Shown here: positions 1-13,200 of the stretch, piece after piece
How the letters are laid out: each line of letters starts with the position of its first letter
Numbering within the stretch: the stretch's first letter is position 1
DNA from: Siphonodentalium dalli
Lineage: Eukaryota > Mollusca > Scaphopoda > Gadilida > Siphonodentaliidae
DNA: 64,000 nucleotides
NCBI GenBank assembly: GCA_032622095.1
Contig: CP136064.1
Span: 278,281,614-278,345,613, forward strand
Direction of reading: 5' to 3'
The notes under the pieces: generated by a model
Databases searched by the model: none
Told to the model about the DNA's origin: nothing
Seen by the model: the letters and a program-made list of their open reading frames with translations, nothing else
Position numbers and translations under genes: made by a program

Positions 1-1728
1 TTCTTTGGTCGTTGATCAGCACTTGTCTGTTTATATTGAAAACAAGTCTGTTGGTAAATTAGGGTATGCATGCACGTGAGGTGCAAGCCAAGTGCACTCT
101 TCGTGGATTTTTATTTGCAATGCACACATGCAACGAAGTAATGAATGAAGGTTCATTTACACACATCGCGTCTTGGAAGCAATCATTGTTGTTTTTACAT
201 TTAACCATGTGCATGTGACGTCATGTGTGTCTGCATATTTCTCTTCTGGATATTCTATGTCCGTGCAGTTTTTCTTGGTATGTGTATTGAGATAATTATG
301 GTGTGACAGGTGTGACCAAACGCAGCCCGGACCAGCCCGGCTCGCCCATAAGCGTGTTGTGTCTAGGGGTGATAATAGTGGCCATGTAAAACAATATGGT
401 GGTATCACCTAAACCCGTCCATAGCGCGGCCGCACAGAAGTGCCGCTATTAAACCATAACTCGCCATATTTGCAATTTTCTGCAGCTAATAAAATGACAA
501 CCCGGACCTCATGCGGTCCCGTCGTATACCGCTTAGAACTGAACACATACCTGTAGGGGAACTACCATCGACTATATTCACGAAGACACATGGGCGAATC
601 GCCTATACCAAAGTGAGGCATCTTATACCATATAAATTATATACGCCATCGCCGAATATGTTTGCAAACAGGCTGGACCACCCATGCAGTGTCTTGGGAT
701 GATTTAGTGGCCATAACAGTACGTGGTATAACGAAACACGGATGGGGGCCGCGGCCACGCGGAAGTATCGCTATTAACCCCTATCTCTACTTCAACTTTT
801 TATTCAGTCTTTTAACATGTGTACATTTAGACTGTATATATATAGTCATAACATATTTACAGTGAAAAATGAATCGTGTGATATAAATAGGACAAATCTG
901 TCCTAATTTGGAACCAAGAAAGTCCCCAAGGGCACAAACCCAGTCGGCCAACGGTAATGTTCAGGAACTATCACCATCAGAGGGCCGGGTCTCTTCCCTC
1001 CGCCGCTTTCCATGAACGGTGATTCCGTGGTGCGATCAATGCACGGAATCGACCCCCCCCCCCCCACAATATGTATATACCCAAAGATCAAAATCAAATT
1101 ATTAAGTACTATGTAGTACAATGTAGCACAGTTATGGACATAAATATATCATGCCTAATTCAGTTTAAAAGGTTTTCGATTATTTAGATTATCAATATGC
1201 TTCAACCAATGATCACCAACTGCAGTGTTTATTGATTTGAATATGCAGCACGCTGCACAATGCATATAGTATTTTTTTGTTGATGAAATGTCACCGATAT
1301 TGTGTGCGCCAAATGTTTGTAAGGCTTCAGCAGGCCCAATATAATAAGATAAATTAATGATGTTACCTCTCTGCACCGATGATTAGATAGGATTGCCAAT
1401 ATGCATTGGCAAATAACCAGCAACCGTATACTGATATGATCTCAATCTGCAACTTCTGCATATAGTATTTTCTTTTTTAATCATCTGTTGATTAAATGTC
1501 ACCGACCATGTGCGCGCCAAATTTCCACATAACAATGCAGGCGATTTCATTCTGGCACGAAGAGCATCGAGCTCAATCAGCGGATTATGTGATTATTATC
1601 TATAATCGACTCTCATTTGTGTTAATGCATAATTCATCATCCTTTTAACTAAATTAATTGTTGGCAAATTCGATCTCCCGGAGTGCTCAGGGAGTGCTGG
1701 CATGACCCCAACGTTCAGAATGTCGAAG
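1..1728. other. NXN intron or upstream DNA, no gene recognised
   Basis: No exon with family similarity was found. There is a C-run near 1052-1066. Two paragraphs around 1250-1520 repeat the theme TGCATATAGTATTTT and ATGTCACCGA, a weak diverged duplication. It presumably lies in the NXN intron 5' of the CPPC exon. Confidence 0.5.
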
Positions 1729-3035
1729 TCTGGGCCAAAGTGCTAGCAGTTTTTGTTAGCTGCATGGCGCTGACTGGAGAGAGAATTTAATGGCGAAAGT
1801 TCGAGGCTAGAGTATGCCCAAATCGGCCAAAGTGCTAGCAGTTTTTGTTAGCTGCATGGAGCTGACTGGAGAGAGAATTTAATGGCGAAAGTTCGAGGCT
1901 AGTGTATGCCCAAATCGGCCAAAGAGCCAGCAGTTTATGTTAGATGGAGGTAGAATGCCGAAGTCTGGGCCAAAGTGCCAGCGGTTTATGTTATATGTAT
2001 GAGGGAGAATGCCAAAACCTGGGCCACAGTGCCAGCAGTTTATGTTAGCTGCATGGAGCTGACTGGAGAGAGAATTTAATGGCGAAAGTTGGAGGCTAGT
2101 GTATGCCCAAAATTGACCAAATAGACAGATAGTTTATGTTAGATGGAGGTAGAATGCCGAAGTCTGGGCCAAAGTGCCAGCGGTTTATGTTAGATGCATG
2201 GGGGAGAATGCCGAAGTCTGGGCCAAAGTGCGAGCAGTTTATGTTAGATGCATGTAGGGAGAATGGCGAAGCCTGGGCCAAAGTGCGAGCAGTTTACGTT
2301 AGCTGCATGAGGGAGAATGCCGAAGCCTGGGCCAAAGTGCGAGCAGTTCATGTTAGATGCATGGAGGGAGAGGAGAATGCCGAAGTCTGAGCCAAAGTGC
2401 CAGCGGTTTAACTTAGATGCATGGCGGGAGAATGCCGGAGCCTGGACCAAAGTGCCAGCGGTTTATGATAGAAAAGTGCCAGCAGTTTTTGTTAGATGGA
2501 GAAAGCTGACTTGAGAAAGCTGACTTGACTGTGTGCATGCACACAGCGGCCAAAGTGCCAGTAGTTTATGTTAGATGGAGGTACAGTAACGAAGACTGGG
2601 CCAAAGTGCCAACAGTTTATGTTAGATGGATGGAGGTAGAATGTCGAAGCCTGAACCAAAGTGCCAGCGGTTTATGTTAGATGCATGGGTGAGAATGCCG
2701 AAGTCTGGGCCAAAGTGCAGCAGTTTATGTTAGATGCATGGGGGAGAATGCCGAAGCCTGGACCAAAGTGCCAGCGGCTTATATTAGATGGAGGGAGAAT
2801 ACTGAAGCCTGGGCCAAAGTGCCAGCAGTTTGCGTTAGATGGAGGGTGAGAATGCCGAAGCCTGGACCAAAGTGCCAGAGGTTTATATTAGATGGAGGAG
2901 GAATACCGAAGCCTGGACCAAAGTGCCAGCGCTTTATGTTAGATGCATGGAGAGAGAAGGCGAAGTCTGGACCAAAGGGCCAGCGGTGTATGTTAGATGC
3001 GTGGGGAGAATGCCGAAGCCTGGACCAATGTTAGA
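1729..3035. repeat. 54-bp minisatellite
   Basis: Units read GAATGCCGAAGTCTGGGCC, AAAGTGCCAGCGGTTTATG and TTAGATGCATGGGGGA, about 54 bp, with more diverged and rearranged units on the left (1729-2110). Because 54 is a multiple of 3, frames stay open and give repetitive 18-residue ORFs. These are not considered genes. Confidence 0.9.
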
Positions 3036-3343
3036 TGGAAATATAGTGGCGAGAGCTTGAGGTCAGTGCATGTCCACATCGGTTTAGCAACCTACCTGTT
3101 GGCATGCGTTGCTCAGAAACAGGCCATGTTGCACATGTGGCATCAGTGCGAAAATGCATGCCAAGCATTACTGTGTCGTGTGTTTCCGTTACCAGTCTGA
3201 ACGAATTGATATGTATAATTCGCTACAAAGAGAATGACTTGAATTAATACAGGAATTATTTACTTTCTGTCATCCCGATTAAACATATAAAACAAATGTG
3301 AAATTATTACAAATAGTCAAACATTTTACTCAACAAATTACTT

Positions 3344-3540
3344 AAAGGCCCATTTAATTTTCGAGTCACCGTTTATTTCTCAGAAGATGCCCATAGAGAA
3401 ATAGAAAACAGCTGAAATCATAGAAAGATTTCCCCCGTTATGGCTCCAAGAATGCAACATAATTCAAACTAAAAATGTATTTTCAATGGAAGGGGAATAA
3501 CTAGATAGAGTTATTCCCCTTCCGTTGAAAATAATGAAAC
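3344..3540. mobile_element. Family G inverted-repeat element, partial
   Basis: It starts AAAGGCCCATTTAATTTTCG and contains the internal hairpin GGAAGGGGAATAACT with its complement AGTTATTCCCCTTCC. More complete copies are at 19697-20172 and 32686-33065. The right end is missing here. Confidence 0.75.
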
Positions 3541-3763
3541 TTGCGCTCAGAACATATATTCCAACAGTACATGTAGGGGGTGGGGGTCAGGTAGGTTTGA
3601 AATACCAGTTGGAAAGATCGATCCAACCCAATGGGGTATTAAAAATTTCGGGAACATGGGGGTACTGTTTTCTCTGGTAAAGGGGTGGGATTTGGTTGGA
3701 AATTTCAATGTGGACACCCCCAGCGGAGACCCACTAGACACCGTAAGACACGTCCCTGGTGCT

Positions 3764-4033
3764 CATGCATCATGACCAGCGTTTATCGTATTTTGTTCAT
3801 ATTTTAGTGTCCACCATGCCGAGCGTTCACTGCAGATCTGATCCACGTCTGTGAGAAGGTGAAGGAGAAAGGTGTTCATACATCATGCCGAGCGTTTATC
3901 GTAATTTCTTCGTATTTTAGTGCCCGCCATGCCGAGCGTTCACGACAGATCTGGTCCACGTCTGTGAGAAGGTGAAGGAGAAAGGTGTTCATACATCATG
4001 CCGAGCGTTTATCGTAATTTCTTCTCATTTTAG
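3764..4033 (+). repeat. NXN: Tandem acceptor/exon-start duplications before NXN CPPC exon
   Basis: The unit is 113 nt: the end of the intron with TTTTAG plus about 64 nt of exon. Decoy exon starts are at 3808 (TGTCCACCATGC, still CPPC) and 3921 (TGCCCGCCATGC). 113 is not a multiple of 3, and reading on from the second decoy meets TGA inside the true exon. Confidence 0.9.
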
Positions 4034-4238
4034 TGCCCGCCATGCCGAGCGTTCACGACAGATCTGATCCACGTCTGTGAGAAGGTGAAGGAGAAAGGAG
4101 TTCAGTTTGAGATTATATTCTGTTCGTCCGATCGCAGTGAGGAGTCTTTCAGTAAATACTTCAGCACCATGCCATGGCTGTGCATCCCATTCGGGGACAG
4201 ACGATTGGACGACCTGAAGGAGATATTTACTATAGACG
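4034..4238 (+). CDS. NXN: NXN exon with CPPC active site
   Basis: The exon starts after TTTTAG and ends before GTAAGA. It is phase 0 in and phase 1 out. It encodes CPPCRAFTTDLIHV, then FEIIFCSSDRSEESF and MPWLCIPFGD, ending ...IFTID plus one base. The upstream intron carries two degraded copies of its first 64 or so nt (at 3808 and 3921). Both lead to a stop if their acceptors are used, so 4034 is taken as the true exon start. Confidence 0.95.
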
Positions 4239-7200
4239 GTAAGATGAAGAATGAGTTATATGTTACTATAGTAACTAGACTACATGATGTAATACACTCA
4301 AAATATAACAATGCGCCTTGTTGCGGCCATATTGGATCCATCCATCCAGCCCCGTTCCGTTTTTTTAGTGCAACATATCAAAGTTCTGGAGCAGCGTTCC
4401 ATATATGGAGCTTTTGAATATTCATGAATTCCGTATATGGAATGCTACTACAGAACTTTGACTAGTCTCGTACCTGACTCAATCGTACCGATTAGATACT
4501 CAAATACGTTTGTTTGCCTGGGCACTAGGCTAAACTTTGACATGTAGCACTAAAAACGGAACGGGGCTGGATGGATCCAATATGGCCGTGACTTAGTGAC
4601 AAGGCGTGTATACATGGTTGGTTCATATACATTCCTATACCAGATAAACATGCATCTACATGAACAGAAAAGGACATACCTCATTTTCTCTAAGCTCGCG
4701 GAGGATCAAAATGTTATAACGTGAGTGTATCCCAGCATATATACCCAAAGAAACATCAGAAAATAAAATCAATGCGATGTGCATATATAACCATGAAGAT
4801 TATTCGAAAAATATTAAACCCGTGTATATCCATGCACATAGTCCCGGCACGTGGGAACCTTTTTGGAGATCATAGGACTGACTACTTTCGCTTTGAAATT
4901 TGCTATGATTATTCGATTTTGGAATCGGAGGATTCATCGTTTATATGTAGAAAATTCATGCAGAATTCTGAACACGAGAAAATTGTAGAAGTTATAACGA
5001 TGAATTCTAAAGCTTCCACATATGTATCGTAATTTCGCGCGAATCTATATATAGCTATATGTAAGTATCGTATGTTTGTGATCTTTCTGGCCCATGCATT
5101 ACGAAATAATCAAAAATAGTTATCTGTATAAATATTCTTTCGCTGTTTAGTGTGTATATACAGTATTTGTTAATGTTATTATCGTCAGACCACAGAAATT
5201 TCGTAATAATGGTGTCTGGACTCTTGGACAAGTATGCCCATAAGTACGCGCGGGTGCTATTTTTGTGTCTGAACTTTCACGTGATATGTAAGCGTCGACG
5301 TTTTCCCGGTGGTGTCTGGACTCTTGCGTAGACGTCTATACGATTCCCCGGTGTCTGGATTTCTTCCTTACGACGCGTGCATTAAGATTTCCCGGTGTCT
5401 GGATTTCTTCGCGACGACGCGAGCATTGAGATTTTCGTGATGTCTGGATTCTTGCACAAGGAAGTAGTGGGAGATGACACTGGGTTATCTCCCACCAGGT
5501 GACGTTTTTCTCTCGACATGTGTACTCTTATGCGAGTAGTCAACACCTAGTGATATAGATGCATTTCGGCGCCTTCTCGGTGTCTGGACTCTTACGCGAT
5601 AGCAGTTTTTCCCGGGTCAATTATGATATATTTGTTTTGTTCAGACTGGCTGATGAAATATTTGGATAATTGAACCCACGAGAACCCACGAGACTGCAAA
5701 CCAATAACATTCCACGTCCATTGCATGAATTTATAGCTGGATGGTCTACAGCAGTCGTCAATGATGAGGCATTTATAGGGACAAACCAATTCCAATCTCA
5801 TTTGAGAAAGATAATAATAAAGTCTCAATTTCATTTTGTCGCCCAGAAAATTGCGGAACCACCACATCTAATCCATTATCTATAGCATTAGCGTCATTGG
5901 TGGGACATCTGATACTGAGGCAATAGGTATTGGCACCCATTTGACTTTGCGTTACGCTAGTGAGCCTTATATGATATATCTGCCTATATAATTATACCCC
6001 CTTTTAAAAAAAAAGGGGGTATACTGTTTTGCACCTGTCCGTCCGTCCGTCCGTCCGTGCGTCCGTGAGTCCGTACGTCCGTCCGATGTCTGTTCGTGTC
6101 ATAACTTGAACAGTAGTGCTCGGATCTCAATGAAATTAGGTATGGATGTTCACTATTATGAGGACATTAAATAGAGGGTTCCATTGTTTTGTTTGGATTT
6201 TCCATTCTAGAGTTATTCATCTTTGTTTATCTGGAAATAGTGGCTTTTTGGTCCATCTGGTGTCTGTTCATGTCGTAACTTCAACAGTTGTGCTGGGATC
6301 TCACTGAAATTTTGTATGGATGTTCACTACTATGAGGGCATTCAATAGAGGGTTCCATCGTTTTGTTCGGATTTTCCATTCTAGAGTTATACATCTTTGT
6401 TTATCTGGAAATGTTGGCCTTTTGGTTCGTCTGGTGTCTGTTCATATTGTAACTTCGACAGTTGTACTGGGATCTCAATGGGATTTGGTATGGATGTTCA
6501 CTACTATGAGGACATTAAAAATAGGGTTCCATCGTTTTGTTCCGCTTTTCCATTCTAGAGTTATTCATCTTTGTTCATCTGGAAATGTTGGCTTTTTGGT
6601 CCATCTGGTGTCTGTTCATGTCGTAACTTCAACAGTTGTGCTGGGATCTCAATGGAATTTGATATAGATGTTCACTGCTATGAGGACATTCAATAAGGGG
6701 TTCCATTGTTCTGTTCTGCTTTTCCATTCTAGAGTAATTCATCTTTGTTTATCTGGAAATGTTGGCTGTTTGATCCATCCGATGTCTGTTCAGCTCATAA
6801 CTTGAACAGTAATGCTCGGATCTCAATGAAATTTTGTATGGATGTTCACCACTATGAGGACATTTAATGGCACATTCAAATGTTTGTTTTGGTTTTTTGT
6901 TCTATTGTTATTCATCTTTGTTTATATGAAAATGCTGATTTCTGGGTACATATGTCTGAGTATAGCCATCATAAGTTATAGATATGCCCACACTAGGCGG
7001 TATGTCATGAGGGGGTATGCACCGGACGACAGTCCATCTCTTGTTATGTTCTAACTTTCAGAGCCATGTTTAAAGGTACTCAATTCGATTAAGCGCCCCT
7101 CAATTACTATTTATTTGGCTTCGGTCATAAAAAATATTTGATTCGACTCGAGGAACCCATCCATCAAAGCTCAGAGTGATCACATATCGATTTTTAAAAT

Positions 7201-10200
7201 CTTTTATTTTTCTCCACCTGGAATATTTAGTGGACCAGTAAAAGTCGACAAGAAGACTGTCTCATGACCAACTTGCGGATGGAGATGGGTAACTCTAAAA
7301 TCAAGTGGCTTTTTTGTGTCAGATATTTGACAAACCGGCAAAATTCGTTGAACACAATGTTCATAAATAACAGGTTTTGGGCAATTTTATACTATAGTTG
7401 ACAGTGGTTAGCATTATTTTTGTTCATGGACCATACACCTCCACTCATTTGTTCACAGACCATACACATCAACTAATTTGTTCACGGACCATACACCTCA
7501 ACTCATTTATTCATGGACCAAAACCCTCAACTCATTTGTTCATGGACCATACACCGCAACTCATTTGTTCACGAATCATACACCTCAACTCATTTATTCA
7601 TGGACCAAAACCCTCAACTCATTTGTTCATGGACCATACACCTCAACTCATTTGTTCATAGACCATACACCTCAACTCATTTGTTCATACACCTCAACTC
7701 ATTTGTTCATGGACCATACACCTCAACTCATTTGTTCATGGACCATACACCTCAACTAATTTGTTCATGGACCATACATCTCAACTCGTTTGTTCACAGA
7801 CCATAACCCTCAACTCATTTGTTCACGGACCATACACCTCAACTCATTTGTTCACGGACCATACACCTCAACTCATTTGTTCATGGACCTTACACCTCAA
7901 CTCATTTGTTCACTGACCATACACCTCAACTCATTTGTTCATGGACCATACACCTCAACTCATCTGTTCACTGACCATACACCTCAACCCATTTGTTCAT
8001 GGACCATACACCTCAACTCATTTGTTCATGGACCATACACATCAACTCATTTGTTCACGGACCATACACCTCAACTAATTTTTTCATGGACCATACACCT
8101 CAACTCATTTGTTGACGGACCTGTATGATACACCTCAACTCATTTGTTCACAGACCATACACATCAACTCATTTGTTCATGCACCATACATCTCAACTCA
8201 TTTGATCACGGACCATACATCTCAACTCATTTGTTCATGGACCATACACCTCAACTCATTTGATCATGGACCATACACCTCAACTCATTTGATCACGGAC
8301 CATACATCTCAACTCATTTGTTCATGGACCATACACCTCAACTCATTTGTTCATGGACCATACACCTCAACTCATTTGTTCATGGACCATACACCTCAAC
8401 TCATTTGTTCACGGACCATACATCTCAACTCATTTGTTCACTGACCATACACCTCAACTCATTTGTTCATGGACCAAACACCTCAACTCATTTGTTCATG
8501 CACCATACATCTCAACTCATTTGTTCACTGACCATACATCTCAACTCATTTGTTCATGGACCATACACCTCAACTCATTTGTTCATGGACCATACACCTC
8601 AGTGAGCTCACCAAAATGGCAGCCAACAAGTTCTCCAATTCCTTTTAATATGTCAGTCATGTTGAGATAAATGTGGCCTCTCATGTGTCTGCAGGGACGT
8701 TGATATGGGTGGGGTATGGGGATGTCTCACCCCCATACCCAACCTTGGTAAAAATGTTCAACAGTTTGAAATTTCATACCTGACACAACATAACTTGGAA
8801 ATTTCACACCGAAAATAAGTTGAAATTGTTCTCGTAGTTTGATTTTCCAACAATTTATTAGTGGGTTTTTGTTGTTGTTAAATTTTTTAACTGAAATGGC
8901 TATTAGTTGGAAATTTTCCAACATTAGGGGGTGTCAGGTTGGAAATTTCCAAAACTTGGAAACCTTGAGGCCAGTCTAGATGCTATGTTTTTGCATATTG
9001 CAGCATTGGGGGGGGGGGGGGGGGGGGGGGGTGTCAGGTTGGAATTTTCCAATACTTTAAAAGCTTGAGGCCACTCTAGATACTAGGATTTTGCAATTTT
9101 CAAGTTCAGATTTCAAAATGCCATCAAACTAAAATCAAATCTCATCCGATCATTCATTCACTACGTAACTCTGATTTCATTAGTTTAATCAAATAAGAAT
9201 GCATAAACCATTAATTATCAAGTTAGAGGTCTCCATTCCTTCCAGCGACATAGTTTTCTCACATATTTAACTGAATTTTAACACTTATAACTATTATCTT
9301 AAATCCTTCTAAAGGTTACAGCGAAGTAATTCGATTGGTAGCGCCATCCAACGGATGCAGGAGAGAATTAAAAAAATTCTGGGCTCTTATTGGTTAAAGG
9401 TACTCATTCCGATCAGACGTGCCTAAATTACTATTTCTTTGGATTCGGGGGTAAAAAATATTTGATTCGAGTCGAGGAACCCACCTGTCAAAGCTCAGAG
9501 TGATAAGATGTCGATTTTTGAAGTTTGTTGTTTCAATTGTTTCTGGGCCAGAAGCACAAGGTCAAACGGACGGTCTTGCAGATTTTAGAGTTATCCATCT
9601 TTATCTGCAAGACCGTCTGTTTGACCTCGTGCTTCTGGCCCAGAAACAATTGAAATAACAAACTTCAAAAATTGATATCTGATCACTCTGAGCTTTGATG
9701 GGTAGGTTCCTCAACTCGAATCAAATATTTTTTACCCCCCGAAGCCAAAGAAATTGTAATTTAGGAGCGTCTGATCGGATTGAGTACCTTTAATAGTAGT
9801 TTTGATATTTAAACATAATAAATACATGCAATCACTCCTTTTGAAATTTCAGATGCCAAACAAAATATTGGCACATTGTAGATTCCTAGTTTGATTGTTT
9901 TTGTTGTGAGGTAAAAAATGTCAATATTTTTTTCATGCAATTCTGACTCTAGATTATAAATCCGAAATTTAAAGGTACATTCCTTCCCCAAGGATATGAT
10001 TATTTTCATGCAGAAACTTTGTGCAGATGCCAATCCTGGTCATCATGTACTCATTTATCACAATCCTGGTCATCATGTACTCATTTATCACAATCCTGGT
10101 CATCATGTACTCATTTATCACAATCATGGTCATCATGTACTCATTTATCACAATCCTGGTCATCATGTACTCATTTATCACAATCCTGGTCATCATGTAC

Positions 10201-13200
10201 TCATTTATCACAATCCTGGTCATCATGTACTCATTTATCACAATCCTGGTCATCATGTACTCATTTATCACAATCCTGGTCATCATGTACTCATTTATCA
10301 CAATCCTGGTCATCATGTACTCATTTATCACAATTTGTGGCTACTCAGAGCTGCAGGCCATTCTATGTGGGAAATAATTCCTTCACTGTAACCTAAATGG
10401 TGGGATAATTTTAGTTAATTGACTTTTGCAAGGAACAGCACCCGAGCATGTTATATTTAATGTAAACCATATCAAACATATGGGTTGTTTATACCCTAAC
10501 CTGGATATAGTGTGTCTGACATTTGGAGAATGAGGTCCCCAGAGGGTGAATTAATATCATCAAATTCACACTCTGGGGACCTCATTCTGCTTAGGCCTCA
10601 TCTTCTGGGAAGTATCTATAGTCTCAAATTAATATTATTTTAGATACTTTTTCCCTTCTGTTTAGTTTCTTTTCCCCCTAATTTGCAGAAGATAAAATTC
10701 ATAATCGAGATCACAGACTAATGTGTGAACAAGTCTTGAAATAGTGTGTCTGTCATTTGCAGAATGAGGTTCCGAGAGGGTGAATTTAGTGATGCTACCC
10801 CGCATAGCGGGCTAGCATCACCAAATTCACCCTCTGGGAACCTCATTCTGCTGATATGTAAGCAGAATGAGGTCCCCAGAGGGTGAATTTGGTGATGCTA
10901 GCCCGCTATGCGGGGTAGCATCACTAAATTCACCCTCTGGGGACCTCATTCTGCAAATTACAGACACCCTATTTCAAGGCTTGTGTGTGAATATCACTAA
11001 CTTCAGCTGGGGAACTTCAATCTGATCATAGGTATCCCATAGCAGTTGAGGCCTAATCAGAATGAGGTTCCCAGAGCATGAATTTGGCGATGCTAGCCTG
11101 CTGTGCGGGATAGCATCACTAAATTCACCCTCTGGGGACCTCATTCTGCAAGTGTCAGACACACTATATACAGGCTTTGCCATACAGCGCACAGAAGCAA
11201 AAGTTTTATCTTCAGATAAATTTCTAAAATTCTGAATTGTGTGAATGGGAAGATGAACTGTAGAATTGTAGAATGGGAAATGATAAAATATAGCATATAC
11301 AGTAATGCTCTAAGTAATCGACTCCTTAACCACAGCAGAATTATGGGTAACTTTTTAGGATTTAGTCAGAAATATGGCTTGTTGCCATTCATCGGAAAGC
11401 TCTCGCTGAGACAGCGAGAGCTTTCCGATAAATGGCAACAAGCCATATTTCCCACTAAATCCTGAAAAATTACCCATAATTCTACTATGGTTTAGGAGTC
11501 GATTATTTAGAGCATTACTGTAGAATATATCTCTTCTGATAAACATCTCATGGGCCCAATTTCATTCTGATTCAATAAAGAAACTGTTGATTTATTGAGG
11601 TACTATGTCCAGAAATTATTGATTGAAGATGATTAACGAGGGATATCAACGAGATAGAAAACACGAACAACATAGGTTGGCCTTGGTCTTGTTTAGAAAT
11701 ATCTATTTTTCACTTCCTCCTATTTCATGTAGTTGACCTAATAATGACCTATCAGACATTAGAGAGGTTTAGATTGGAGAATATCACACTTCAGGTATTT
11801 GCAGACTATAACATTCCATACCTGTGGCAGGAAAATAAAATTGCAGCTGAACTATAATCTGTCAATAACCTCATCATATTATCTGCGCAACTTGTTTCTC
11901 ACGAGCAGCGGTTTCATATAAATTGATCTGATGCAGACTATAAGATTGTTTTTTCTTGTCTCATTGTCAACTGAAAACATCTATGAGAACTGTTCCATAT
12001 ACTTCCTTTTGATATAGAATATAGACATTGCTGTATGATATTTTCCACCACATGTCTAGAGAGTTATAGTCTGTCGATGCTTGAAGTGTGAAATTGATGT
12101 TTTCCAAAAATAAAATATTCCAGGAGTATATCTTCATCACTTTTACCTATCATTATTACAGGTATACCCACACTGCTGATATTTGATGAGTTTGGAGAGA
12201 CAATCACAATGAACGGTCGGGCAGCTCTTCTTATGGACAAAGAAGGAGAGGTAATAAGAAATATTAAAGCTCACGAGATTAAAAGAGATATCCCCCATTT
12301 ACTCACTCATGTGGGTCTCACATAGATATATTGAAACAATGATTATCTATTTCCTAATATAACGTTCCCAATGGTAATGCTGACTTACAGTAATGCTCTA
12401 ATTAATCGACTTCTTAACCACAGCAGAATTATGGGTAACTTTTCAGTTACCCATAATTCTGCTGTGGTTAAGAAGTCGATTAATTAGGGCATTACTGTAA
12501 TTACATTCAAACTGGTGAGCAGTTTGCCTACACGATAAGAGGAGAGGAGTAATTCAGACTCAGACTGCACATAAAGCATCATAGAACAATGTTGGATGCC
12601 AAAATTTCAGAAAAAAGAAGCTAAACGCCAAAATTGGGGTTCAGGCCCCCAAAATTTGGTTGGATTGCCAAAATTTGATTGGATGCCAAAATTTAAGAAA
12701 AAAGGGGCTAACCCCAGGCCCCCAAAATTGGGGGTTCAGGCCCCCAAAAGTTAGTTCAGGCCTAAAAAATCTAAAAAATAAACTAGCACCGCTGAATACG
12801 GCATCAAAAAGTATTCTAGAATTAATACCAACAGAAAATAGTCCCCAAGTTTCCAAAAGAATCCAATTGTGGGTACGAATAGATTGCATGCAACATGATG
12901 AGTAGGAATGATTTTGGCTCTGACTGTAAATAATGCATCATTGTATAATAGAGCAGCTGCATATTTCTCCGAACCCTCATTATCTCCATCTCATTTTTGT
13001 TTTTAGATGCATCATTTTCCTATCTGAGATACCAGTGCAAAACAGTTGTCTTGAAATAGTGTGTTTGCAGAATGAGGTCCCCAGAGGGTGAATTTAGTGA
13101 TGCTATCATGTACCGTGTGGGCTAGCGTAACCAAATTCATCTTCCGGGAACCTCATTCTGCTAAGGACTCAACTGCTATGGGAGATCTAGGATCAGATTG

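Noticed and set aside
2096-3060. ORFs with an 18-residue period
   Set aside because: These reflect a 54-bp minisatellite; no signal, domain or splice context supports a gene.
3808-3990. Alternative CPPC-encoding NXN exons
   Set aside because: Both upstream copies are cut short, and their offsets of 226 and 113 nt shift the frame into stops before the true exon's coding frame is restored.
4721-5032. 103-codon plus-strand ORF in the NXN intron
   Set aside because: It has no recognisable motif or family resemblance and no splice sites in a phase that fits NXN.
7398-8670. Overlapping ORFs of 83-112 codons in several plus-strand frames
   Set aside because: They are translations of the 29-bp minisatellite; all frames stay open because the unit lacks stop codons.
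9969-10396. Four ORFs of 118-131 codons on both strands
   Set aside because: They come from the 30-bp perfect tandem array; the unit is a multiple of 3 with no stops.
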